64,000 nucleotides of DNA from Chlorokybus atmophyticus. Taxonomy: Eukaryota > Streptophyta > Chlorokybophyceae > Chlorokybales > Chlorokybaceae. The notes beneath the pieces were generated by a model, which saw nothing but the letters and a program-made list of their open reading frames with translations, made no database searches and was not told where the DNA came from. The DNA lies in contig RHPI01002533.1 in assembly GCA_009103225.1 (NCBI GenBank), positions 1,555,186 to 1,619,185 on the forward strand, read 5' to 3'. Of the stretch, positions 15,953 to 28,400 are shown one piece after another. Each line of letters opens with the position of its first letter. Position 1 is the first letter of the stretch. A program made the translations under genes and the position numbers.

Positions 15953-16390
15953 ATGCACCAGCGAGCAGCCACCGCCGCCGCTGCTGAGACCAACAAGCAC
16001 AGGCACAGTGACAGTGACAGGCGTTGGCTGTGCGCTGGGGATGAAGAACTGAGTGTGGGCGGCAGTAGCGGTGGCAGGCATGAGGGGGTTGGCGACATGT
16101 CTAGCGGGGGAGGCGGCGACAAGGGCAGCCGGGGAGGGGAGCCGCCTCTTCCCCGCAGCGCCCTGGTCGTGAGCGCCGCCGGAGCCGTGCTTGCTATGGG
16201 CTGGGGAGCACTGGTGCTGTGGAGGGCAGGCAGCAACTTCTACCAGTGGGTTGCGGGCGACGCTGGTACCTCGGCGGCGGCGGCGGTGAAGGTGGAGCAT
16301 CAGCAGGAAGCAGCTACTCCTCAGGACTCGCTTTATTACAATCAATACCGCAACAGCACTCCCTTCCCCCCTCCCAAACCCCGGCTTTAG
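15953..16390 (+). CDS. Hypothetical small single-pass membrane protein
   Basis: A single uninterrupted frame of 145 residues; an alternative ATG at 16099 would give 96. The N-terminal half is Ala/Gly/Ser/His-rich and low-complexity. It is followed by a clear hydrophobic segment (LVVSAAGAVLAMGWGALVLW, about residues 71-90), then a Gln/Pro-rich tail. It ends 222 bp before the CWC27 start on the same strand, and is divergent from the pectin acetylesterase gene. I do not recognise a family; it may be a lineage-specific membrane protein or a chance GC-rich frame. The hydrophobic segment and lack of stops favour a real gene only moderately. Confidence 0.45.
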   Translation: MHQRAATAAAAETNKHRHSDSDRRWLCAGDEELSVGGSSGGRHEGVGDMSSGGGGDKGSRGGEPPLPRSALVVSAAGAVLAMGWGALVLWRAGSNFYQWVAGDAGTSAAAAVKVEHQQEAATPQDSLYYNQYRNSTPFPPPKPRL

Positions 16391-16612
16391 AGCAAGCCTT
16401 CTGCGAAGCTGAGCAGACCAGTAGAGGTAGCTAGTTGATTTTTGGGTTGTTTAACTTGGAACGTTGCTGGCGGCTATGTCGTTTGGTGTGTCTGCCCCCC
16501 CTTTTCGTGGCATTTCGAACGTTTGTACATAACTCTGTTGTTTCTGCTCTAGTTGCAAGCGGTTGTTGTAGTGCGTGATAGCCTACAGAGGAGCAGCAGG
16601 TAGGCAGCAGCC

Positions 16613-19159
16613 ATGTCTAGTGTGTACACTCTTGAGCCCCCCACCAAGGGCAAGGTGGTGATGGCCACGACTATGGGCGATATCGACATTGAGCTTTGGG
16701 CCAAAGAGGTGAGCTGCATTACTGACTGCCCTTCCCAACATTGTCAACATGCACGCATGCAAGGTGCTGTTGCTTTGACAATCTGTGAGCGTTCGTTTGC
16801 GTGGTTACAGCTGTATAGCAGTCCTGCCCAGCAAGTCCCACTCATCATGCATGCGGTAAGGTCGCACTTGACCTGTTCGATGCATTTTGCAGTGTCCGAA
16901 GGCGTGCCGAAACTTTGTCCAGCTGGCTTTGGAAGGCTACTATGATGGCGTCAGCTTCCATCGCGTCCTTCCCAACTTCTTGATTCAAGGAGGAGATCCG
17001 ACAGGTGCTGCATGCTGCATCAAAGCTGATGACAACATCGGTAAAACATGTGACGCATTATACTGAACTGCCTGCATGCATGTAGGTACTGGGAAAGGAG
17101 GTGACACTATTTACGGCGCTCCATTTACTGATGAAGTGCACACGCGCCTGCGCTTCACGCACAGAGGCATTGTAGCATGCGCCAATGCCGGCACGCCAAA
17201 CACCAACAACGCACAGTTTTTCATCACGTTGGACAAGTGAGTGATGAATATTGTCTCATGCTGCTGTTGGTTAGTAGTACCAAACTCATTGCTTTGTGAC
17301 TTCAGATGCGATTGGCTGGACAAGAAGCATACTATCTTTGGGAAGGTGACTGGCGACACTATATACAATGTCACGAGTATTGGCGAGCTTGAAACAGATG
17401 CGGACGACAGGCCGCTTGAACCACCGATCATCAAATCTATAGACGTCATCTGGAACCCATTTGATGACATGGTGCCGAGGGAAGGCTACTGGGCCAACTT
17501 GCGTAAGGCTGCTGAAGATAAGGTGGAGGAGCAGGTGGTCAAGGTCAACAGAAAGAAGGAGAAAAAGAACTTGAGTCTGCTGTCTTTTGGCGAAGAAGCG
17601 CAGGTCGGCCCAACCTTGCATGGCTGTCACTCTGCGCATGTATCTACAATGATTGTGCCATTGTACATCTGATGTTGCTGATGTGAACATGCTCAGCTCG
17701 TAGCACAGCACACAGTTCATTGCCTTGTGCATGCGCGCAGGATACTCTTGGCGGTTTTATGTTATTGCAGATTGCATTGCCTGCAACAGCTTCTGCTTGA
17801 CAGGAAGAGGAGGAATTTGTGACTGCAAAGAAGTCCAAAATCAGAGCGAGCCATGATGTGCTGAACGACCCGCGTTTGGTGGCTGAGGTTCCCGCTGAAC
17901 AGCGTGAGCAAGAAGAGCAAGAGAAAACCCGGCGGCAGGCTCTGAAGGAGTCTGTGAAGCGCGCGTTAACAGGTGCGCGCTTCAACTATTGTGCCTAGTG
18001 TGATTGCATCTTTCAGTACTTCTGCTACATTTCTCATTGCGCTGTCATTTCTGGTTGGCTGTCGTCTGCTACACAGCTACTCGAGAAGATGATGCTGAGG
18101 ACAATGATGCTGAAGACGAGGGTGGCTTTGATGCAATGATGCGCAAACAGCTTATGGAGAAGCGGCAGAAGTTGAGTGAGGCCGGCAAGATACAGGCTGA
18201 GAAGAAAAGGCCTGTTGCACGAGGTGAGGACTGTGTTTATCTTATCTATTGCAGTTCACGGTACAGCTGCATTGTTACAGCTGCATGGCACTGCCATCGC
18301 GTGTTGTTAGGAAATTACTGTTCCTTTGTAACTGCGACAGTGCACTGCCATTGTGTACCTGGTACAATCTTCGTACTCAACTGGATTGATGGGCATTGAT
18401 ATGGGCAGATGCTCCAAGGAGGAGAGCAGATACGGATGAGGACGAGGACGAGGACACTGATGGCAAAGAGAAGAGGGAGAGAAAGGAGCCTTTGCGCTTG
18501 AAACAGACAGGCAGAGGTGCAAAGGGTGCGGAGATGGACAACTTGCTAACTCCCGCTGAGCAGATGAGGCTGAAGTACAAGCAGAACAAAAAGAGTCGGG
18601 CGGAGCGAGAAGCACAGGTCAGTCATTGACACAATCTGTCTGGCCTGAGTGTTGTGCTCAATATGGTGCACAACTCATTGTATGCCTGATGTGGGTTTCA
18701 ACACAACCCATTGAGGCAAGATAGAGTCAGATTGAGGGCTGGCAACACTAAAGTTCCTTCCACTGTGCAGACTCTTGAGCGCTTGAACAAATTTGCCGGT
18801 AGTTTGAAGGCGAAGTCTGTCAACGAGTCCGCAGCTGTGACAACCACCAAGAAAGACGACGAGGATGAGAATGATGATGCCTGGCGCACTCACAATCTGA
18901 AGTTTGCTAAGGACGCATCAAGAAAGGTAAGGAGACTGATGTGCTTCATGCGTGATGTTTCCTGTATGTGCACTTGGCAAAGTGGCAAACTGAATGCTAT
19001 CGATTGCAGGACGACATGGCTCGCAACGACGATGTTGGTCAGTATGTTGTTCTCGACCCTCTTCTTGAGAAGGGCAAAAGCAAGTTTAACAAGCAGGATG
19101 CACTTCGCATGAAGCGCAACAGTGAGTGGGCTATCAAGGCTCAGAAGCCTGTGGATTAA
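16613..19159 (+). CDS. CWC27: CWC27 spliceosome-associated cyclophilin (peptidyl-prolyl isomerase)
   Basis: Nine exons: 16613-16708, 16893-17004, 17086-17236, 17306-17603, 17804-17972, 18077-18223, 18409-18617, 18771-18926 and 19010-19159. They give 495 residues, typical for CWC27, which joins activated spliceosomes with CWC22. The N-terminal cyclophilin domain starts [20 protein letters not shown] and includes [28 protein letters not shown] and [14 protein letters not shown], then [12 protein letters not shown]. The C-terminal half is charged and acidic (LLSFGEEA followed by Glu runs; a DEDEDEDT tract in exon 7), with the conserved C-terminal region [21 protein letters not shown]. Intron acceptors are mostly GCAG or ACAG. 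A TGTAA at 19309-19313 could be the polyadenylation signal. Start choice follows the family N-terminus. Confidence 0.93.
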
Positions 19160-19886
19160 AGTCCTGTTCACTCGTGTTGTCTGCAAGTCATGCCTGATAG
19201 GATGTGTTGCACTGGCCACCCTTGTTTGAGTATGTCTGTCCAAGCTGCCATGGCCTATTGCCCGTCACAACAATCTTGTCAAATGTACCATAGATGCAAG
19301 GGCATAACTGTAATGACCAGTCTCCGTGACATGCCAGTTGGCCAGCAAACGCTCTCAACTGTTTGAGGCTGTCAGCTTTGTTGTAGCAAGAATAACGAGG
19401 AGTGACCCAACAGTAGCGGGGGTTCAGCTGGACTCCTGTTGCCGATGTTGGACAGACTCTATTATCATAGACACGTACATGTTGGCTGGACAGATCTGCC
19501 ACATGCGCGTCACCTCCTGGAAGCTGTGTGCATTGGCACAGAGCGTGTGAGAATGCAGCAGTCGGTGCAGTGCTTCACTGTTGTGCCCGGACTGACCTTA
19601 TGTGCTTTGTCAGATGCCGTCTTCACCAGTTGGTTTCACATATGTGTGACATGTGTACCAGTGACAGCGTCGATTCTAAGCTGTTTTCGTAATGGTGACA
19701 TGGGAGACTGTATGTGCGCGAATGCGGTGTTCCTCCTGGTGCTTTCAAGAAGCAAAGATATTGAGCATCATGGCACTGACAGATACAGCAGCATGCCTTG
19801 TGAAAGGCAGCTGTGCAATGGTATACACAACAGAAATGGAGAATGCGTATCTACATGGTAACTGTGGTTGTGTTCTAGAATAAAAG
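19160..19886. other. Convergent intergenic / 3' UTR region
   Basis: Between the ends of CWC27 (plus) and the coiled-coil gene (minus). A TGTAA motif lies at 19309-19313. The two plus-strand frames at 19326-19883 have no recognisable content. Confidence 0.45.
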
Positions 19887-22457
19887 CTAGTCTGAGGGTG
19901 GCAAGTTGGCAGCCTCTTCATCCTGAGTGCTGCTGCGCTGGTCTTGAGCTGGATGATACGCCGAACCAGCACCAGAGTCAGTGCGCCTGAATGATAGGCT
20001 CTTTGTTGTTACAAACCCGGGCAGCCTCGAAATGGCGTCAGCTGCATAGAAGCAATAATGCTTCATACTGAATATGCTAACGGCGAAAGCTGCGGCCCAT
20101 ATCGACAACCGCACCCACCTGATGCCGACTTCCAGCTGCAGCAGCAACCAGACAAACGTTTCAGCACAGCAGTTCAGGTGAGGGTATCAGACTGAAGTAC
20201 AGTATGTACGATGCTATAGAGGCATTGAACATAAATTGACATAAATTGACATTTGGTACTCAGGGCACCAATGCAACCAGTTGATGAGAAAGGGCCATAC
20301 TCCGAACATCAAGCTGCATCAACAGCAAGCTTACTGGTGACTGGAGAGTTCTGGCAATCTTGGGCAGCCTATGCGCTACAGCCTGTTGGATGCGCCAGCT
20401 GGCTTCCACTGCACACAGTGTCAGGATGGCGCCTGCAATCGCTCTCAGCCGTGCCGCCATGATGCGCCTGCGCAGCAGCTGCAACTGCTCTTTTGCCTGC
20501 CCCGTGTCTGTGAGTTGCAAGGCGGCTTCTGAAGCCGCCAGGGACTCGGCATCGAGAAGAATCCTCCTTGCCAAAAAGACGGCTGCAATGTCCAGCTTGG
20601 CCACGCGTGCTAGCAGCCAGTTGAAAACGGACATCAGCATGCCCTTTGCGGTGGGCGGCGCAGCGGCTCGCGCATCATTGAAGTCAGTGCGGAGAAGAGT
20701 GATCTCTTCTCGCAGCCCTGTGGCCGTGTTCATGGCGCCACGCAGCTCAGCCAGCGCATCCTCCAGCATTGGTAGCCGTCTCTGCTCCATGTCAACAATC
20801 CGCTCCGCAGCATTCGATAGAGCTTCTCGCAATGCAGCACCTGTTAAGAACAAAGCAGCTACTCAGTGAACCACGCAGCATGTCCATGTGATACGCTGCG
20901 TGTCAATGGGCCGCATAGCGGAGAAGACAGTACTTCCCACACAACCGACCACCATGCAACGCACACAACACAAGCATTGTCTCACCAGCACTTTCGAGTC
21001 GCCGCAAGCGCGAGGCATCTTCTTGCGACATAGTCTTCATATCCGTCACGTTGGCCTTAAGGGCGCCCAAAACCTCGCGCTGAGGCATGCATTCTCGCAG
21101 AGCACGCTCTAAGGCAGTGCGCTGCCCTAGCAAGTATGACGCCACATCCACGTTGCCGGGCACAGCGGAGAGCGCCTGCATGTCGGACTCAGGCATGCTG
21201 TTCTCCGAGTTGCCGACGTGGTGCAAGTCACTACCATAGCCCTGGCTTGGGACCATACGTGATCCGCGTCGGCCCAGGGTGAACGCTGATGATCCGGAGG
21301 ATTGAGGAGAGTCTTGACACGCGGCATCGCTTGGAGCGGATGACACTGCCGCCGCCCGCTGCGGCCTTGGCAACTGTGGCTGCGGAGAAGATGGGGGCAT
21401 ATCTACAAGGTGCGAACGCTGCGACTGTTTGGAGGAGGTCGTGTGGTTGGACTGTCTGCGATGATGCTCATGAATGAAAGGCTCCTGCACAGCATCGCCA
21501 AGCTTGGCTTCAAGCGAGGCAAAGGGAGGGTATGCGTGCATGTAAGCGTAATCGTTAGTGACCTGAATACCTCTGAAGGCGCTGGAGGAGGAGGTGAGGG
21601 TGGCACAGCACTGTACGCCTTTGCTGAGGGGGCTACATGCTGGTGACGGCAACAGTATAAGCAGATGTCAGAAGTTGCTGTGTGTTGCAATTTGCATTCG
21701 AAAGCATCGAACAGAAGAACACATGCAAACTAGGCTACTCATGCACTGTACGTATCTAGACAGACGTGCGCATGCCGAACTGTAGCTGTGTTGACAATGG
21801 ACCGCAAGAACAGAATCCTTTACTACTTACACTCCTCGCCTCTGTTGAAAACGGAAACAGCACTACCACGGTGTCCCTGAAATATAATCACACTGCCGTT
21901 GACAAGTGTATGTATGTGCGGCATTGTACGCGTTCCAGGGGGCACAATGCGTACGAACACTGCTGTTGAAACATATGTGTGTGGCAGTGTACGCATTCCA
22001 AGGAGGCTCCATGCGTACGAACAGCCTTCTAGCAAACAACAGTCGCCAACTTCCTGTACTCCTCAATGTTGGATTGCTGATCAACATACAACCAAAAAGC
22101 AATCACAAGCTGGCTTTGTGCAATATAGTGTAAGTTTGTACTTATGCATAAATTTTGCAAAAGAGAACGACTGACGGACTCCTCTAACTTGACGTGAACC
22201 GCAGCCTTATGTAAATACTTTCTCACCAGTCCACCCACCTCTCGATAGTGTCTCGCATTGCTGGCATCCGCTCCAATTCCTACAGCGGCATCCAAGGGTG
22301 CTGGAGGAGCAGCATGCCGCGGTGCAGTAGCTGTGGAAGAGGCGGCCACAGCTCCGCTGTCCCAAAAGAACCTCCCACTGTGCGGTGCAGCCTGCTGCTG
22401 GTAACTTTCCTTGTCCTGGTCCGCACTCGTCGCAGCATCCGTACGCTCATAAGCCAT
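19887..22457 (-). CDS. Unrecognised multi-exon coiled-coil protein with hydrophobic C-terminal part (partial model)
   Basis: Three 3' exons are well supported by phase and splice sites: 20986-21402, 20269-20840 and 19887-20135. They encode a Ser/Pro-rich region, then long heptad-like helices (LGQRTALERALRECMPQREV through LREEITLLRTDF), an amphipathic/hydrophobic helix region and a final exon with a membrane-like stretch (WAAAFAVSIFSM). Upstream, 22457-22167 is an open minus-strand coding-looking region beginning MAYERTDAATS and including YREVGGLVRKYLHKA; one or two short exons between 21403 and 22160 are not resolved. A further frame just upstream, 22835-22485, ends at a strong GTGAGC donor-like site and could be an extra 5' exon or leader. 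I cannot assign a family or function. Confidence 0.6.
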
Positions 22458-23071
22458 TCCCGACCTCTCCGCCACCGGCTCAGCTCACCAGCGCTCCAAC
22501 CCAACCATGTCACCCACGGCCACACCCACGTCCCCCAGCAGCGCCGGGTTAGGGTTTCGCAGCTGCCAGGTGTCACGCTTACAATCAACGCCTCGAAAAA
22601 GCCGTTCGGCGAAAGTACAAACCATTGCATTGGCTGATATCGCAATGCTGTCGCGTATATCGATAGTCTTGAAGTCTAACAGAGTATGTTGGCTACCGAC
22701 CGTCCGATCGCCTTGGCTGTGTCTTGTGCCGTGTGATACGGATGAGAGCACAACCTCGGTCAGTTTCAGAGGCGCAGAGGCGACCGCGCGTCCGTCGTGG
22801 CCTGGGGAGCAAACCCTAGGCGCCATGTGGGACATGAGAGTAGGAATTTGAGGAGTCTTTGTGACTTAACACCCACATTGAGGAGGTAGTTCATGCAAGT
22901 ATCTTGACTGAGGGCTGTTGGGTGAGGCGTCAAATCGGAACGGAGTCCAATTAGGGTTTGCCTTGGGTTTGGGGTGTGGTCGGCGTTGGCGGCGGCGGCG
23001 GCCGGGTTGGCGGCAGGGGCGTCGCGGGAGCAGGGGAGTGGCGTGTTGGAGGTGCTGGAGAAAGCGCCAAA
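22458..23071. promoter_or_regulatory. Divergent promoter region with three telo-boxes
   Basis: The 614 bp between the coiled-coil gene start (minus) and plastid L6 start (plus) carry the plant telo-box AAACCCTA or its complement at 22550-22557, 22811-22818 and 22952-22959. In land plants this motif is known in promoters of ribosomal-protein and translation genes. The part 22980-23071 is GC-rich leader. A minus-strand frame (22485-22835) overlaps the region and may be transcribed leader. Confidence 0.55.
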
Positions 23072-24143
23072 ATGCAGGCGCTCAGCAGCAGTTTCTGCGG
23101 GGAGGCGGTGCGGGTGGCCACCGCCGCCTCTCCCAGCAGCACATCCCAGCAGCAGCCGCAGCGGCTACCCACCCGATGTGGAGAATCCCGCATTGGCAAG
23201 ATGCCTGTGGTCATCCCCAAGGGTGTCACCACCGCCGCCAGCGGTCAGACCCTCACCGTCAAGGGCCCCCTCGGCGAGCTCAGCCGCACCTTCCCTGACC
23301 TTATCAGCATTGTGGTTGAATCCGACGCCATCAAAGTGACCAAGAAGACGGAAAACCGGAAATCGCGCGAGCTTCATGGCCTTTGCAGGTGGGAATTGCC
23401 TTATTCGCATCGCATTTGAAATTGCATTGTTAGACTGCTGTTCTCAAGCATCGTGCCCGATGAAATGGTAATTGCGCAATATGGGGCTGGGGTGCTCATT
23501 TTGGTCATGTTGCAGTGTCAAATTATGCAGATTGTGCCTGGCTCGACTCATCTCTGTGCTGATGTAACATGCATTGCAGCATGGGCACTATTTGTATTTG
23601 TGACTATTCTTGCATTACTATATGTTGTTGCGCTGTGAGTAGTAGACTGTAATGTAAATGCGCGTATCAGCAATGCAGACTGAAAGGAGTTGCATGGTTT
23701 CAAGATAAACTCATGCCGAACTGAGGCTAGCACTGTTGCCAAGATAGTCTGACCCTTGTGCTAGGCCTCGGTCATGTGCTGATTCTCCATTCTCATCAAA
23801 CAGGACTCTCGCATCTAACATGGTCAACGGTGTTGCTACGGGCTGGACAAAGAAGCTGGTGATGACTGGAGTGGGGTACAGAGCTTCCGTGCAGGGCACT
23901 GAGCTAGTGATGAACCTTGGTTACAGCCATCCCATCAAGATGACACCCCCGTCCGGCGTGAGCGTCAAGGTGGAGGACAATGTCAACGTCTTCGTGACTG
24001 GCCGCGATCGCGAGGTCGTGGGCAATTTTGCTGCAATCATTAGGTCGAAACGACCTCCAGAACCCTACAAGGGCAAGGGCGTTGCATACTCGGACGAGAA
24101 GATCCTGCGCAAGGAAGGCAAGACTGGCAAGGGCAAGAAGTAG
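23072..24143 (+). CDS. PRPL6: Plastid 50S ribosomal protein L6 (uL6c)
   Basis: Two exons, 23072-23388 and 23804-24143, give 218 residues, including about 45 residues of Ser/Gln-rich transit peptide. The mature part begins [17 protein letters not shown] and continues with the L6 double domain: [29 protein letters not shown] across the intron, then [25 protein letters not shown]-like sequence, [14 protein letters not shown] and [17 protein letters not shown]. uL6 binds 23S rRNA near the factor-binding site of the large subunit. The stop is TAG at 24141-24143 after a basic GKGKK tail. TGTAA at 24360-24364 could be the polyadenylation signal. The upstream frame is open to 22958, but ATG 23072 gives the expected transit peptide. 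Confidence 0.95.
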
Positions 24144-25481
24144 GCGTAGCTGGTTTCATTGATGGGTTAATATCTATATATATTGCAGTTGGCTGCGAGT
24201 GGGGCATGGTGTTTTGTTCTTTATGTTTCACAGCAATATGTTGTGCGCGCGGCTTGGTCAAAGGACTTCCGGCCATCTGTGCCATTTGTGACATCGGCAG
24301 TGTCATGGTAGAGCACCAAATTGTTGCTGCTACAATTAGGAATGGTTTGAGTTGTGACATGTAACACCTGTTGACGCATGGCACAGCATGTTCATATTTG
24401 CATGGCATTGTGTTGATGCAAATAACACGCCAAGCCATACTCAATTTGGTACTGTAATTGCACCAGTGGAAACATCTGCTTGCTAATTGTGGTATGGTAT
24501 GGCATACTGGCGTGTATAATGCACTGCATATTCATTGCAGTAGGGTGTATGATATAGTATGCAAGGATTGTGGCATGCATGAGAATTCAGCAAACATGCA
24601 TGCCGTTCGCACACTACACCATCGCACTGTTATAGTCACCACCGGGATGTCCATGCTCACTACTTATCTACCTTCACTACTGCCCATACCCCGTGCAACA
24701 CACATGGTGTATGTGACTGTGTTTGCATGCTGGTTGGTATGCTATGCTGTTGTGACGTCATGCATGTCGCCAATTGTCTCGCGCATATCCTGTACATGCA
24801 TGCACGTGTAGTTACCTGTACAACACGACCAGGTGTACGCACTGGCGTCAACCTCCTAGTAACGAAGGCATATGATCTCAAGGTAATTCCAACGCCTTGT
24901 TTTCAAAATACTTAAGCATCCGGGAGAATTGTAAACATACAGCAACAAGCATGGGTGTTTGTTGCTGTGTGATTGCATGCAAAAGGTCATAAGATATTGG
25001 GATGCATGCCAATGCTAACGAAATCCTATAGCGCAGCGCCATATTGAGGCTGCAGTCGGCAGCAGTGGGAGGTGGCATGCACATTGGGTTGCTGCCATGG
25101 CTGTTAACACTGCCACTGCATGGCCGCAGACCACAGGCGCATGCGCAGGAAAAAGGCTGCAGTGAATGCATGCATGCATGACAAATGGAGGGCGGTTAGG
25201 GAAGGGTAAAGGGTAGAGCTAGCCCACTGGTCGTGTAGGTGACATAAAGATGAGGGTGTTGTGCTGTATGCAGTGCACTGCGCGCGAATATATGTGCACA
25301 ACAGCACTTCGCATATTCTGTACACATGAAGCTGCACTCAAGCTGAGCTTTCACCAGGATTTGCAGCATTATAAATTAAGCTGACTATACTAGCAGCTGC
25401 GGCATTCACTGATTGCCACAACTGCAAAACTAGGTGCGCGTCTGAACAGGTGTTAACACGTGTAAAAAGGGGACACTAGCA
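24144..25481. other. Convergent intergenic region, no gene seen
   Basis: Between the 3' ends of L6 and IF-2. Contains several GCATGC runs (for example near 24594, 24798 and 25167) and short TG-rich stretches. Frames are short and without content. Confidence 0.5.
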
Positions 25482-28400
25482 CTAAACGGCTGCAGGCACC
25501 TTGCCTTGGGCGGGAGCAGCTGGTGCGGGCGAGGAAGAGGCTTCCTCCAGCGTGCGACGCTTTGAAATCATCAAATAGGCCTCCACGACATCACCCTCCT
25601 TCCATTCGCTGAAGTTGTCGCTGCTTATGCCACACTCCAGACCTGCAGACACCTCCTTGACAGACTCCTTGCCTCGTCTCAGGGAGTCGAGCACGCCATC
25701 GTATACTTGCTTGCCATTGCGCATGACAGTAATCCTGCAGTTGCGCTGCAGCTTGCCGCTCGTGATCATGCAACCGGCAACGGTGCGGCTTCCAGCCCCA
25801 AACAGCGCCCGCACCTCGGCCTGGCCTAAGACCTGGCGCTCCTGGAAGGGCTCAAGCATGCCCTCCATAGCGGCGCGCACATCATCCACGAGGCGGTAGA
25901 TCACATCATACGACCTGATCTCAACACCCTTGCTTTCGGCGCTGTTGCTAACGGAGGACCCTGCCGAGACGCCAAACCCAAGCACAACGGCATTGCTGGC
26001 AGCCGCAAGGTCCACGTCACTGTCGCTGATGTCGCCGGCTGCAGCCATGAGGAACCTCAGCGACACCTTGTCTTGCGGCAACACTTGCAGCGCGGACCGG
26101 ACGGCCTCAGCGCTGCCGGACATGTCCACCTTCAGCACCACATTCAGCACGCGATAGCCCTCTGAGTCGGCGTCCGCACTGTCGGCCAGGTTGGCAAGTG
26201 TGACCTTCCCGCCCTGGGTGAGGGTCTTCAAACGCTCTTGTCTCAGAAGAGTTGCCGTTGCCTCAGCCGTCTCGCGCGCAACCTTCTCATTAACAGACAC
26301 CTCGAACTCGTCCCCAGCCAGGGGCACGCCACTCAGCCCGGCCACAAGAACCGGCATGGACGGACCCGCAGCTTCCAATGGCTCGCGCCTGTCATCCACC
26401 AACGTGCGAATCTTTCCGTGTACTTCACCGCACAGCATGGCATCACCCAAGCGCAGGGTGCCGTTTTGCACGATCACTGTGGCGACCGGGCCCAAAGACT
26501 TGTCTAAATGGGCCTCAATGACCGTGCCGCGGGCGCGTGTATCGGGGTTGGCTTGCAGCTCCCCGATCTCAGCCACGAGCATGATTGTCTCCAACAGCGT
26601 GTCCACACTCTCACCAGTAAGGGCGCTCACAGGCACCATCGGCGTGTCACCACCCCACTCTTCCGGCAGCAGCCCCAGCTCAGACAGCTCTTGCATGACG
26701 CGCTCGCGGTTGGCACCGACCTTGTCAACCTTGTTAATGGCGATGATGATGGGCACGCCCGCCGCCTTTGCATGTGAGATGGCCTCCTGAGTCTGCGGCC
26801 TCACGCCATCGTCAGCCGCAACCACGACCACGGCAATGTCTGTGACCTTTGCACCGCGTGCTCGCATCGCGCTGAAGGCCTGATGCCCTGGCGTGTCGAG
26901 GAACACAATAGTTGCGGGGCTTCCCTGCATTTCCGTCTCCACACGATACGCGCCAATGCCCTGTGTGATGCCGCCAGCCTCTCCTTGCGCAACCTGTCAG
27001 GTGCAACCTCATGAGCAAGCTGAGAACATAAATGTGTGATGTAAACAATAACCACATAATGCAATGCATGCGGTTCTACAACAGCAATCTCTGCACACAC
27101 AGACCAGCAACCAACAATGTGTAAACATTTTGATAGGGCGTACCTTTGCGCTTCTAATGTAGTCAAGAAGGCTCGTCTGCAAGCAGAAAAAAGAGTGTGT
27201 CAGTAGGAACGCATGCTGCAGCAAAAGTCTAATGATGCTAGTCAGACCATCGTGATAGCAATTGTTAATATAGAGTGTCGCGCACACAGCCCACCTTTCC
27301 ATGGTCGACATGTCCCATGATGGTCACCACCGGCGGACGGCTTTGCAGATGCTCCAAATCGTAGTCATCCATAAACTCCGTCTTCTTAGCAAGATCTGTC
27401 CTTTCTTCAACAACCTCACACTGAAACAAATGATGCAAATGAGATCAATGACTCCTGGCGCGCCGCACACATTAACACTAACAACTGTATCATACCTCCA
27501 GTTCAAAAGCTGCAGCAACAGTTTTGACAGCGTCCACACTGAGAACTTGGTTCATGGTAGCCATGATGCCCTTCATGAACAGAGTTTTGACGACCTCAGC
27601 CTCTGGAACAGCGAGCTGGCTGGAGAGGTCCGTGACCGTCAAACCGTCATGTGTGGTCTCAATGAAATCAACACGCACGGGGGCTTCCGACAACGCCTTT
27701 GCAGCTCGTTCCTTGCGACTACGCGCCCTGGCTGCAGCATCTGCGCACAGAATTGCATGCAGTTACCAACTGTACAACCCTCACTTGGATGTTGGCCAAC
27801 GGCGTGCATGCTTATGACAGCTGCCAAGTGAGCATGTAATCTCCTTACTTCGAAGTTTGCCGCCAGCTTGATCTGGGAGCCCTTCCGCCTTGCGCCGCCT
27901 CAGTCCATCAAAGTCATCACCATCCTTCTCCTTCTTCCACTTGGTTTCGCCCTTTTTCAAAGGCGCCCTTTGCCGCATGGGAGCTCCTGGCTGCGGTGCC
28001 TTTGACGGCGCATTGGACACATCCACAGCAGAGTTTGTTTTCAACCTGTCATCACAACACAGCACAAACGCTCTTGTTACCTGCTGCCAGCGACTTGAGA
28101 GAAATAACTGCTCATGCGTAGAACCTTGATGCGAGCAATTCACAAATAGAGCATGACAGAAGAAGAAGATTGCGCTCGACAAGCTCAACAGTGAGGCGTT
28201 GGGTGATGACATTGACAGCAACTGCCTTCTCAAGTATTGCTGGAATTGATATGACCTTGGTAATGATAAATCTTGCACTGCAACTTGCAATTGCCAGCAG
28301 CAACTCAGCCAACCTACATGCAACCTACATGCAAAGTTTCTGATCTGAGCCATACCAGCAAACTCAGTTGCGTCGCCAAACTGCTGTGCAATTACACATA

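Noticed and set aside
25615-26790. Plus-strand frames opposite IF-2
   Set aside because: Mirror frames of a conserved GC-rich coding exon; the minus strand is clearly IF-2.
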